From: Nonlabens sp.
GTDB lineage: Bacteria; Bacteroidota; Bacteroidia; Flavobacteriales; Flavobacteriaceae
NCBI GenBank assembly: GCA_020630715.1
Contig: JAHDIQ010000006.1
Span: 1 to 64,000 of the forward strand
Reading direction: 5' to 3'
Length of the DNA: 64,000 bases
Each line of letters opens with the position of its first letter. The stretch's first letter is position 1. Position numbers and translations under genes: made by a program. This document shows positions 47,440 to 58,300 of this stretch, piece by piece. The notes under the pieces were generated by a model. The model was given only the letters and a program-made list of their open reading frames with translations, made no database searches and was not told the origin of the DNA.

Positions 47440-48648
47440 ATGTCATATTTAAGCGGTAAAAAAATATTACTAGGAGTTACTGGTGGTATTGCTGCTTATA
47501 AAACTACTTACCTAGTGCGCCTGCTCGTTAAAGCAGGCGCAACTGTTAAGGTGGTAATGACGCCTGCTTCTAGAGAATTTGTCACGCCACTTACACTATC
47601 CACACTTTCTAAAAATCCCGTACTTTCTCATTTTACTAATGAAGAAGATGAGAATGATACATGGAATAATCATGTAGATCTAGGCCTATGGGCAGATTAT
47701 ATGATCATTGCTCCAGTTACAGCAAATACGATGAGTAAAATGGTGGGTGGTACCATAGATAATTTACTACTTGCCGTTTATTGTAGTGCAAAATGTCCAG
47801 TATTCTATGCGCCAGCAATGGATCTAGACATGTATAAACATCCATCTACACAACATAATTTTAAGCAATTAGAATCTTATGGAAATCATATGATTCCTGC
47901 CGGTGTTGGCGAGTTAGCCAGTGGTTTGTCTGGTGAAGGTCGCATGGCCGAGCCTGAGGAGATCGTCAGCTATGTAGAAGACTATATTTCTGATAAATTA
48001 CCTCTTAAAAGTAAAAGTGCACTCATTACCGCTGGACCTACTTACGAGCCTATAGATCCTGTGCGTTTTATAGGAAATCACAGTAGTGGGAAAATGGGTG
48101 GTGCGCTGGCCATGGAATTGGCTCATTTAGGAGCACAGGTTGTACTTATTATGGGTCCTAGCCATGTTATAACTAATCATAATAACATTGATAGACAGAA
48201 TGTGACCACCGCGCAACAAATGTATGATGCCGTTCATAAGCATATTGACAGTGTGGATATAGCGATTTTTAGCGCTGCAGTTGCAGATTATCGTCCTGTA
48301 AATAGAGCAGATCAGAAAATAAAAAAGAGTGCAGATACGTTATCTATAGAGCTAGTTAAAAATCCAGATATATTAGCTAGTGTAGGAGCAATGAAGCTAC
48401 GACCGTTTCTTGTGGGATTTGCGCTAGAGACAGATAATGAATTAGATTACGCTTTCGCGAAAGCAGAAAAGAAAAATACCGACTTACTTATATTAAACTC
48501 ACTAAGAGACAAAGGAGCAGGTTTTAAAAAGGATACGAATAAAATAACGATTATAGATCGCCAAAAAAATGTCATACCTTTTGACACGAAATCAAAAACA
48601 GAAGTTGCAAAGGATATCATTAATGAAATTATTAAACGTACATCTTAA
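47440..48648 (+). CDS. coaBC: Bifunctional CoaBC (phosphopantothenoylcysteine decarboxylase / phosphopantothenate-cysteine ligase)
   Basis: The 402-residue enzyme does two steps of coenzyme A synthesis. The N-terminal CoaC flavoprotein has GKKILLGVTGGIAAYK, the catalytic-type histidine in NHVDLGLWAD and PAMDLDMYKHP. The C-terminal CoaB has ALITAGPTYEPIDPVRFIGNHSSGKMG and ELVKNPDILA with its lysine. A palindrome copy (YAFAKAEKK) lies near the C-terminus. coaE is also in this window at 61217. Confidence 0.96.
   Translation: MSYLSGKKILLGVTGGIAAYKTTYLVRLLVKAGATVKVVMTPASREFVTPLTLSTLSKNPVLSHFTNEEDENDTWNNHVDLGLWADYMIIAPVTANTMSKMVGGTIDNLLLAVYCSAKCPVFYAPAMDLDMYKHPSTQHNFKQLESYGNHMIPAGVGELASGLSGEGRMAEPEEIVSYVEDYISDKLPLKSKSALITAGPTYEPIDPVRFIGNHSSGKMGGALAMELAHLGAQVVLIMGPSHVITNHNNIDRQNVTTAQQMYDAVHKHIDSVDIAIFSAAVADYRPVNRADQKIKKSADTLSIELVKNPDILASVGAMKLRPFLVGFALETDNELDYAFAKAEKKNTDLLILNSLRDKGAGFKKDTNKITIIDRQKNVIPFDTKSKTEVAKDIINEIIKRTS
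48451..48464. repeat. Dispersed palindrome copy 12 (in coaBC, AFAKA frame)
   Basis: Perfect GCTTTCGCGAAAGC encoding AFAKA, placed between conserved CoaB segments. Confidence 0.97.
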
Positions 48649-49528
48649 ATTAGTCACAGCTTTACTGCTGGTGTTTTCATGCATTTCTAATGCACAAGAG
48701 TTTAATGCTGTTGTACAAGTGAATGCAGATAATGTGGCGCAGCCAGATCTTTCTATTTTTAGAACACTAGAAACATCTGTACAGGAGTTTATTAATAATA
48801 CAGAATGGACTAATAAAGAATTTGAAGATGAAGAACGTATAGATTGCTCGTTTGTATTTGTAATTACAGAATACAATAACGATCGTTTTAGAGGGAATTT
48901 ACAAGTATCTGTAAATCGTCCTGTCTATAATTCAACCTACAGCAGTCCTATTTTTAATTTTAAAGATCAAAATATAGCTTTTGAATATTTAGAATACGCA
49001 CCTTTATTTTACAATGATAATCAGTATGAAAACAACCTAATTTCATTGATTAGTTTTTATGTTTTTACTAGCCTAGGTATCGATGCAGACACTTTTGAGC
49101 TTAAGGGTGGTGATGAATATCATGCTACAGCACAACGTATTGTGAATTTATCTTCTCAAAATCAGTCTGTAGGATGGAAAGCAAGTGATGGTCCTTCATC
49201 ACGATTTCAACTAAATGATGATATGCTTTCTAACACTTTTAAGGAGTACCGCGAGCTACTTTACAGCTATCATGTTAAAGGAATGGATACCTTTGCAGAG
49301 GATCAAAAGAAAGCAAAAACCTTTTTAAGTAAAGAAATTCTCAAGCTTAAAGAGTTGAATAGTCGCCGTCCTAATAGTTTATTGCAACGACTGTTTTTTG
49401 ATGCAAAGGCAGATGAGATCGCGAGTATATTTTCTGGTGGTCCACCAGTAGATATTAGAGAACTTAAAGCAGCACTTCAACAATTGTCTCCTAATCAATC
49501 CTCAAAGTGGAGATTGATTAAAGTATAG
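48623..49528 (+). CDS. porD: PorD-like T9SS-associated protein (DUF4835)
   Basis: The 301-residue exported protein starts MKLLNVHLKLVTALLLVFSC and has signal peptidase-type ISNAQEFNAVVQVNA. The body (FRGNLQVSVNRPVYNSTYSSPIFNFKDQNIAFEY; LISLISFYVFTSLGIDADTFELKGG; NRRPNSLLQRLFFDAKADEI-like end) matches the DUF4835/PorD family linked to type IX secretion. ATG 48623 is used, since longer frames lose the signal peptide; the gene overlaps coaBC by 26 bases. It fits the presence of a T9SS-sorted protein at 52359. The exact role of PorD is not settled. Confidence 0.88.
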   Translation: MKLLNVHLKLVTALLLVFSCISNAQEFNAVVQVNADNVAQPDLSIFRTLETSVQEFINNTEWTNKEFEDEERIDCSFVFVITEYNNDRFRGNLQVSVNRPVYNSTYSSPIFNFKDQNIAFEYLEYAPLFYNDNQYENNLISLISFYVFTSLGIDADTFELKGGDEYHATAQRIVNLSSQNQSVGWKASDGPSSRFQLNDDMLSNTFKEYRELLYSYHVKGMDTFAEDQKKAKTFLSKEILKLKELNSRRPNSLLQRLFFDAKADEIASIFSGGPPVDIRELKAALQQLSPNQSSKWRLIKV

Positions 49529-49543
49529 CCATAAAGTATCCAT

Positions 49544-49551
49544 TAAATTTG
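49544..49551 (+). promoter_or_regulatory. recN promoter -7 element
   Basis: TAAATTTG matches TAnnTTTG exactly and ends 7 bases before the recN ATG, implying a 0-3 base leader. Confidence 0.55.
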
Positions 49552-49558
49552 ATTCTAG

Positions 49559-51238
49559 ATGTTATCTCACATTCATATTGAGAATTTCATATTGATTGAT
49601 CAGCTATCGCTGGATTTATCAAAAGACCTTACCATGATTACTGGTGAGACTGGTGCAGGTAAGTCCATACTTCTAGGAGCAATAGGTCTTATTCAGGGAA
49701 ATCGAGCAGATCTCAGTTCCATTAGAGATATAGATCGTAAATGTATTGTCGAGGCACATTTTGATATTAGCAACTTAGGTTTAAAACCTTTTTTTGACAC
49801 TTATGATTTAGATTATGAAAAGATCACCATCATACGTCGCGAGATTCTACCTAGCGGCAAGAGTAGAGCGTTTGTTAATGATACGCCTGTAAAACTATCT
49901 GTTTTAAGTGATTTAGGTTCCTATTTGATAGATGTTCATTCACAACATCAAACATTAGATCTAGGCAAGGATACCTTTCAAATGGATGTACTACACTCTT
50001 ATGTAACACATTGCACTAAGGATCATGAAGTATCTGCCGCAGTTCTTTTAAATAATTATCAAACGGAATTAAAGCATTTAAAAGCATCTGTTAAATTGTT
50101 AAACCAATTAAAGGAAGATGAAGCAAGACTGAACAGAGAATCAGATTATAATCAGTTCCTATTAGAAGAATTAGATAACGCACAGCTAGATCAAATAGAT
50201 ATTACCGCGTTAGAAACAGAAAATGATCAGTTGAGTAATGTAGAATTGATCAAAGAGAAAATAGAGCATTCTCAGGCTTTACTTAATAATGATGAGTTAG
50301 GAGTTTTAGAACAACTACGATCGATAAATAATAATTTACAATCCATCAGTTCTTTTAACACATCTTATAAAGATACTGTTAGCCGTGTTCATAGTGTTTT
50401 ATTAGAATTAGAAGATCTGAATGTGGAGATCACTAATCAATCAGATGTATTAGAAATTAATCCTGAGCGACTAGAGCAAATCAATGATATATTAGGAAGC
50501 GTTGAGAATTTGCTTAAAAAACATCAAAAGCAATCTGTTGATGAATTAATTCTATTAAGAGATCAATTAGCAGATGCTGTTTTTGAATCTCAAGGGATAA
50601 CTGGTAAAATTGAAAAATTAGAAGAACAGATTAAGACATCAGAGATAGAGCTGAATAGAGTAGGAGAAGAGCTATCTAGCTTGAGAATGATACACGCACC
50701 GCAATTATCCCAACAGATTATGCAGCTGGTGCATCAATTAGGAATGCCAGATGCAGTTTTTGAAATCCAAATTCTTAAATCAGATCAATTCATGGTGGAT
50801 GGAATGGATCAAGTGCAGTTCAAATTCAGCGCTAACAAAGGCATGGAATTGCAATCTTTACAAAAAGCAGCTTCTGGTGGTGAATTATCCAGATTAATGC
50901 TAGCTATTAAATCTTTATTTTCTGGATACAAAAAATTACCTACTATTATTTTTGATGAGATAGATACTGGTGTTAGCGGTGTCATTGCAAATCAAATGGC
51001 CCAGATCATGAAAAACATGAGTCATAAGATGCAAGTGATAGCGATTACACACTTACCACAGATTGCAGCTGCAGGAAACACCCATTTAAAAGTTGCCAAA
51101 ACCACTTTAGATCAATCTACTATTTCAAAAATAACAGCCTTATCTACACTAGAGCGTATTGAAGAAATAGCTCAGATGCTTAGCGCTGGTAATGTAAGCG
51201 AGGCAGCCAGAGAAAATGCACGCGTATTATTAGGATAA
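49559..51238 (+). CDS. recN: DNA repair protein RecN
   Basis: RecN is an SMC-like ATPase that acts in double-strand-break repair. The 559 residues start with MLSHIHIENFILIDQLSLDL. Walker A is MITGETGAGKSILLGAIGLI (about residues 26-45), followed by DVHSQHQTLDLG. A long coiled coil follows (about 155-370). The C-terminal half has SGGELSRLMLAIKSLF, Walker B TIIFDEIDTGVSG and VIAITHLPQIAA. Full length is retained. Confidence 0.97.
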   Translation: MLSHIHIENFILIDQLSLDLSKDLTMITGETGAGKSILLGAIGLIQGNRADLSSIRDIDRKCIVEAHFDISNLGLKPFFDTYDLDYEKITIIRREILPSGKSRAFVNDTPVKLSVLSDLGSYLIDVHSQHQTLDLGKDTFQMDVLHSYVTHCTKDHEVSAAVLLNNYQTELKHLKASVKLLNQLKEDEARLNRESDYNQFLLEELDNAQLDQIDITALETENDQLSNVELIKEKIEHSQALLNNDELGVLEQLRSINNNLQSISSFNTSYKDTVSRVHSVLLELEDLNVEITNQSDVLEINPERLEQINDILGSVENLLKKHQKQSVDELILLRDQLADAVFESQGITGKIEKLEEQIKTSEIELNRVGEELSSLRMIHAPQLSQQIMQLVHQLGMPDAVFEIQILKSDQFMVDGMDQVQFKFSANKGMELQSLQKAASGGELSRLMLAIKSLFSGYKKLPTIIFDEIDTGVSGVIANQMAQIMKNMSHKMQVIAITHLPQIAAAGNTHLKVAKTTLDQSTISKITALSTLERIEEIAQMLSAGNVSEAARENARVLLG

Positions 51239-51242
51239 CAAT

Positions 51243-51250
51243 TATATTTG
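51243..51250 (+). promoter_or_regulatory. fabI promoter -7 element
   Basis: TATATTTG matches TAnnTTTG exactly, 18 bases before the fabI ATG. Confidence 0.6.
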
Positions 51251-51268
51251 CCACTTACTTAAATAGAT

Positions 51269-52075
51269 ATGTCATACAACTTACTTAAAGGAAAAAGAGG
51301 AATTATTTTTGGAGCGCTAGATGAAAATTCGATCGCCTGGAAAACCGCAGAGCTTGCTCATGCAGAAGGAGCAACATTTGTTCTTACTAACGCACCTATA
51401 GCAATGCGCATGGGAAGTATCAAGCAACTAGCAGAAAAAACGGGTAGTGAAATCATCCCAGCAGATGCTACCAGTCTAGAAGATTTAGAAAATCTAGTTT
51501 CTAAATCCGTAGAAATCTTAGGTGGTAAAATAGATTTCGTATTGCACTCTATCGGGATGAGTGTTAATGTGCGTAAAGGAAAAGCTTATACAGATCAAAA
51601 TTATGACTGGACCCAGAAAGGTTGGGACGTAAGCGCAGTTTCATTTCATAAAGTAATGCAAACCTTATATAAGCACGATGCCATGAGTGAATGGGGAAGC
51701 ATCCTAGCACTTACCTATATGGCGGCACAACGTACATTCCCAGATTATAATGATATGGCAGATAATAAAGCATATTTGGAATCTATTGCTCGTAGCTTTG
51801 GGTACTTTTTTGGTAAAGATAAAAAGGTACGTGTGAATACCATTTCTCAATCACCTACTCCTACGACTGCCGGTCAAGGTGTAAAAGGTTTTGATGGTTT
51901 TATAAGCTATGCAGAAAAAATGAGCCCTTTAGGAAACGCTACCGCTCAAGAATGTGCGGAATACAGTATCACATTGTTTTCTGATTATACTAAAAAAGTA
52001 ACCATGCAAAATTTATTTCATGATGGTGGTTTTTCTAATACTGGTGTTAGTCAGGATGTTATAGAAAAGTTCTAA
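51269..52075 (+). CDS. fabI: Enoyl-ACP reductase (NADH)
   Basis: FabI performs the last step of each fatty-acid elongation cycle. The 268-residue SDR protein starts LLKGKRGIIFGALDENSIAW (divergent nucleotide-binding loop typical of FabI). It has DFVLHSIGMS and the FabI Y-x6-K catalytic pair in PDYNDMADNKAYLE (Y and K spaced by six). VNTISQSPTPTTAGQG follows as the substrate loop. It is the target family of triclosan-type inhibitors. A strong terminator follows. Confidence 0.96.
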   Translation: MSYNLLKGKRGIIFGALDENSIAWKTAELAHAEGATFVLTNAPIAMRMGSIKQLAEKTGSEIIPADATSLEDLENLVSKSVEILGGKIDFVLHSIGMSVNVRKGKAYTDQNYDWTQKGWDVSAVSFHKVMQTLYKHDAMSEWGSILALTYMAAQRTFPDYNDMADNKAYLESIARSFGYFFGKDKKVRVNTISQSPTPTTAGQGVKGFDGFISYAEKMSPLGNATAQECAEYSITLFSDYTKKVTMQNLFHDGGFSNTGVSQDVIEKF

Positions 52076-52095
52076 AAATCCTAAAATTTTAAGAT

Positions 52096-52127
52096 AAAGC
52101 TTCTGCATCTTGTAGAAGCTTTTTTTT
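52096..52127 (+). terminator. Terminator after fabI
   Basis: A 9-bp stem (52096-52104 with 52114-52122) and a 9-base loop, followed by a T run to 52127. Confidence 0.88.
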
Positions 52128-52133
52128 GTTTAC

Positions 52134-52147
52134 GCTTTCGCGAAAGC
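52134..52147. repeat. Dispersed palindrome copy 13 (intergenic)
   Basis: Perfect GCTTTCGCGAAAGC directly after the fabI terminator, in the 283-bp spacer before the giant gene. The rest of the spacer is AT-rich; a near-match -7 element (TAAATTTA, 52337-52344, 7 of 8) ends 14 bases before the next ATG. Confidence 0.97.
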
Positions 52148-52358
52148 ATAATCCTGTAATAACTTTAAGTTCTTGTAAGTCAGATACTTGTATGAATGTA
52201 GCTTGTTTACTACATAAAAAACGAATTTCAAAAAAAAGTATATTAAGCGTGTTTCATCTAGTTAAAAAGTAATACATCGATTTTAAGACTAAAAAAAATT
52301 GTTAAGATGATCTAAATACTTATTTTCATCAACTTATAAATTTAACCTAAACTTAACT

Positions 52359-55300
52359 ATGAGAAATTTTTACATGACAATGTTAGCGTTGCTTTCCTTC
52401 TCTGTAGCTGTAGCACAGTGTGACTACACTTTAGAGCTAACGGATGGCTTCGGTGACGGATGGGCAGGTGGTGCTACAATCACCGTTACAGTAGGTGCTG
52501 GAACACCACAAGTGTTTTCCATACCGGTCGATGCGACAAATATGTCTTTTTCGCAAACCGAAACAATAACTGTTAATACCGGTGATAATATAGTCCTAGA
52601 CTATAATCAAAACGGGACATTGTCTCCTGGTGAAAATAGTTTTATTTTAAGGGATTCAGAAGGGATTATTGTCTTTGATGCTGGTTTTAGTCCAGCAACT
52701 GCTGTTAATAATTTTACAGCGGCTTGTCCTACGTGTCCAGCAGTTTCTGCGATTAATGCTCCTACTATAGGTGGAGATAATGTTGACATCGCTTGGACAG
52801 CAGGTGGTGCAGAAACAGAGTGGATAATAGAGTATGGTGTTAGTCCATATACATGTGGATCTGGTGGTACTCAAATTACTACGACCACAAATCCTACTAA
52901 TGTTCCAGGATTATCTCCTTTAACAACTTATGATTTTTACGTAATTGCAGTTTGCTCTACTACAGATCAAAGTGCCTGTCAAGGTCCAGTTCAAGTAACA
53001 ACTAGTTCTTTATGTCCTGAACCTTTTAATTTTGCTCCTATTGATAATTTACCTCGCGAAATTCAATTCGGATGGGATACTAACGGTAACGCAGGTGGTA
53101 CTGTAACAATAGAATATGCACCAGATGGTGTAATTACCACTCCAGGAACTGGTCAAGGAACCACGTTAACTGGTCAACTTTCTGGTTTTGCCTTCATTAG
53201 TGGTTTAACTCCAGAAACTTGTTATGATTTTTATGTACAGAATGATTGTGCAAATGGATTCTCAAGTATCTGGTCTGCAGAGTATGAGGCTTGTACTACA
53301 ATATCTTGTCCTGCTCCTACATCAGTAACTGCAAGTGCTATATCTTTTGATAGTATGAATATCGATTGGACTGCAGGAATGTCAGAAACAGAATGGGAAT
53401 TAGAATACGCTCCAGCTGGGACAATCACAACGCCTTTTGATACAACACCACAAGGAACGGTTCTCAATGTTATGACAACACCTTCACAACCATTATCAGG
53501 TCTTACTGATGCTACAACTTATGATGTGTATGTGAGAGCGGTATGTGATCGTAGTATTTCAGACTTTAGTGCAGCGGTGCAGATAACACCTACAACATTG
53601 TGTTTGCCACTTCCTGCTCCTTACACAGAAAGTTTTGATACAGCAGCACTTCCTAACTGTTGGTCATCTTCTGCAGATGATGGAGCATGGGCTTATGGTG
53701 GTGCAACGAATACAACGCAATGTAGCGCAGCGGCGTCAGACTTTAATGCTAATGGTGGTTCTTATGCATGGGTTGATTTTTCAGGTACGGATAATAATGT
53801 TTTATTAAGCTCACCGTTGATCGATGTGTCTTCATTGACTGTACCTTATTTATCATTCCAGCAATGGATGTGTACAACAGGTTATTCTCCTGCTAATGAA
53901 TTATATGTAGAAGCAAACGATGGAACAGGTAATTTTGTTCAAGTTGCTTTAATTAACACAGGTGATGCAGCATGGACAGAATTTGGTTTTTCTTTAGCTC
54001 CTTATGTGTCTGCAAATAATACAGTACAATTTAGATTTAGAGCAGAATCTGGTGGTTCAACTAGTGATTTTGTAGGTGATTTAGCTTTAGACAATATTGT
54101 TCTAGATGAGGCTCCTTCTTGTATTAACCCAACAAATTTAGGTGTTACTAATGTTACTGCATTTTCAGCTGACCTAGTATGGCAAGAAAACAATGTTCCT
54201 CCAGGAACAGACTGGACTGTAGAATATGCAGAAGTTGGTGTTATTACTACACCAGGAACTGCTCAAGGTACAGAAGTCCTTATGGCTTCAAACCCTTTAC
54301 CTATAACTTCATTAACAGCTGCTACAGGTTACGAATTTTATGTTAAAACGATTTGTGCAGTAGGAGATGAAAGTGAATATGTTGGTCCATTTACATTCGC
54401 TACTCAATGTGATGTTTTTGCTGTGCCGTTTTTAGAGACATTTGATGCTGGAAGCAGCACTCAACAATGCTGGACGGTTATTGATGAAAACGCAGATGGT
54501 GACGCATGGGATTTAGATTATGCATTTAACCCATTTGGAGGTGCAGGAGAAGTAGCCGCTATTACTACTGATTTTAATGCTGGTAATAACGATGATTACT
54601 TAGTTTCACCAGCGATCACTCTAACAGGTAATGAAAGATTAGTTTATCAGTACAGAGTACAAAGTGCTAATGAGCCAGATGATTTTGAGGTGTTACTTTC
54701 TACTACTACGCCTGATGCAGCTGGGTTTACTAACGTAATTTTACCACAAGCGACCTATTCTAATGTAGCATATCAAGAACAAATCATTGATATATCTGCT
54801 TTTACAGGAGATGTTTACATAGCATGGAGAATTCCACCAAATGGTCCTGATGGCTGGAGAATGTATATTGATGAGGTAGTAGTTGAAGCTATTCCTTCAT
54901 GTCCTAGACCAGTGAATTTTGTGGTTAATTCAAATGATGATGTTTCCATAGATATGACTTGGGATGCAGGAGGTTCTGAAACTGAGTGGATCGTAGAATA
55001 TGCAACACCAGATTTTGCGACTGGTACGCTACAACAAGAACTAGCTGTTACAAACAATGTGAATTATATATTAGGCGGATTAACACCTAATACGCCTTAT
55101 GAAGTGCGTATAGTTGCAGCTTGTGCTCCTGGTGACTTAAGTACACCTACAGCTACTACAGCAGTTAGAACATCACCACAAGGTCCACAAGGTGTTACTT
55201 GTCCTAATAACGATGCAGCTTTTGCATGGGAAGAATCATTTGATAACGGTTTTAATGGATGGACTGGTGACGTAGGTACTGGTAGTGGTCAATGGGACTT

Positions 55301-58300
55301 CACTGGTGGTAATGCAGCTAATGGAGGTACTGGTTCTACTGGTACTGGTCCATTTGCTCCTGCGCAGGGAACAAATTATGTGTTCTTTGAAACATCAGGA
55401 ACTAATGTAGGTCCTAGGTCTATGGTTTCACCAGCGATCGATTTAACTAATGCAACGGATGAAGCAGAATTATCATTCTTTTTCCACTCTATAGGTGGTG
55501 ACTTAACCACTTTTGAAGTTGGAGTGGGAACGGATCCTGCAGGTCCTTTTACAAACGTATTTACTTTTGTAGGACCACTACAATTGGATCAAAATGATGC
55601 TTATGCATTAGTGGGTGCTTCTTTACCAGCATCTGTTTTAGGATCTGCTACAGTGCACATCCAGATTACAGGTACGGAAGAGGCAGGAAATGAAACTGGT
55701 TTTGTAGGTGATGTAGCGATTGATTTAATGCGTATTGAAACCTGTGGTAATTTCTGTAGTAATCCTGATATGTTAGATGTTACTAATATTACGACGACTA
55801 CTGCTGATTTAACGTTTAATGATACCAGTGGTACTCCTACTGGAAACTATGAGTATGTGTTGCAACCAGTAGGTACTGGTGTTCCTACAGGAGCAGGAAC
55901 AGCAACTACTTTAACGACCGTTCCTCTTGGTCCTTTAACCACTGCCACTTTCTACGAGGTTTATGTAAGAAATGTTTGTGGAGGTACTGCCGGATTTAGC
56001 GATTGGGTTGGTCCTTTAGAATTTGCAACGGAGTGTGATATTTTTACGGTACCGTTTTATGAAAGTTTTGATCCAGGCAGTGGTAGCCAGCAGTGCTGGA
56101 CTGTTTTAAATGAAAATGCAGATTTTGATGAGTGGAATTTAGACTATGCGTTTAATCCATTTGGAGGATCAGGTGAGGTAGCTGCCATCACTACAGATTT
56201 CAATGGTGGAGCAAATGATGATTATTTAATTACTCCTCAAATTACCCTTACAGGTAACGAGAGATTAGTTTATCAATACAGAGTGCAAAGTGCCGCTGAG
56301 CCAGATGATTTTGAAGTGTTGTTATCTACAACGACTCCAGACGCTGCAGGATTGACTAATGTTATCCTTCCTCAAGCAACTTATTCTAACGTAACTTATG
56401 TGGAAGAAGTTATTGACCTATCTGCTTTTACAGGTAATGTATACATCGCATGGAGAGTTCCTCCTGGAGGTCCTGATGGATGGAGATTATATATAGATGA
56501 TGTGTTAGTAGAGACTATTCCAGCTTGTCCTAATATATCAGATATTAGTGCTGATCAGATAACAAGTACTGGTGCTAACCTTTCATGGACTGAAAACGAT
56601 GTTGCAACAGCTTGGGAATTTGAATATGACCTTGCAGGATTTGCTCAAGGATCTGGTGCTAATGGTATTGTTTCAACAAATGACAACTCTGTAAATGCTG
56701 TCTCTGGTCTTACACCGGATACGAACTACGATGTTTATGCAAGATCTGTATGTCCAGGTGGAACGACGTTCTCTAACTGGGTTGGGCCATTTACATTCTC
56801 GACTCGTTGTGCACCTTTAACAGCTCCTTACTTTACTGATTATGAATCAGATCCTTTAAATGGATTGAATAATTGTGACAGTAATATTGTTATAGGTTCT
56901 GGAACTGGTACTGCTCCAGAAGTAAGAGTGGATGATCTAATTGCTAATTCTGGTAATCAACATATTTATATGTACAGTGGTTCAACTGGTGCTACTGCTG
57001 AGTTGTACTATGTGATGCCTGAATTCTCTGATTTAGATGCCGCTAAACGTGTTCGTTTCTTTGCTTATGATAGAGATCTAGGTGGATTAGAAGTAGGTAC
57101 AATGACAGATCCTGCTGATCCTGCTACATTTTCAGTAGCACAAGCATTTACTAATGCAGATTTACCAGATGATCAGTATGTAGAGCAAACAGTCAATTTT
57201 ACATCTTTAACAACTACAGGTGGTTGGATAGCATTTAGATTCCTACCAGCGGGAACGTTTGATGCTATGTACTTAGACGATATCAACTATGAGGATATTC
57301 CTAGTTGTCCACAGCCTACTTCTGTTTCAACGGCTAACTTAACAGACACTTCTGTTGAATTGACATGGCAAGCAGGTGGTTCAGAGACTGAATGGACTGT
57401 AGAATACGGTACACCTGGATTCACTCCTGGTGGTACAGGTTCTTTAGGTGTTAGAAATGGTGTAACTGTGAATACTAACTTCGTGTTGGATATGCTTTCA
57501 GCAAATACAGAGTATGAAATTAGAGTCTTTGCAGTATGTGCTCCTACTGATATAAGTCCATCTGCTAATCCTGTTACGATTAGAACATTCCCTACAGGTC
57601 CTCAAGGTGCTAACTGCGCAACAGGATCTCCTGCGGTAGTGTTTACAGAGAGTTTTGAAAATGGAGGTGCTGGCTGGACTGGTACTACTTTTACAGGTAA
57701 TGGTGGTGACTGGGATATTTCAGGCGGTAATGCTAACAGTACAGGTACAGGACCGTTCTCATCTTTTGATGGTGCAAATCATATGGAGTATGAAGCTACC
57801 GGTGGTAATAGTGCTACTGCATCAGCTATAACTCCTGCGATTGATTTATCTACAGGTATGGGTGAGGCTGAGTTGTCTTTCTATATGCATGCTTTTGGTA
57901 ATGAAATAGGAGATTTAACAGTAGGTGTTTCGACTTCTGCGACAGGTCCATTTACACCTGAATTTACATGGACGGGTGGTCTACAATCAAGCGATACTGA
58001 TGCTTGGGCTCCTATAGGTGTAGATTTAACGGCTTATAATGGTCAGATAATATTTATTGAATTCTCATATACGATGGGACCTGTAGGTTTTGAAGGTGAC
58101 TTGTCTATCGATTTAATTGAGGTTGCTGCTTGTGGAAGTTTCTGTCCAGATGTATCTCAATTAGACGCTACTGCCATTACTTCTACCGGTGCTAACTTAA
58201 GCTGGACTGAAAATGGTTCTGCTACTGAGTGGGAATATGAAGTTGATGTTACTGGATTCACACAAGGTTCTGGTGCTAATGGTATAGTTAGTACTATGGA

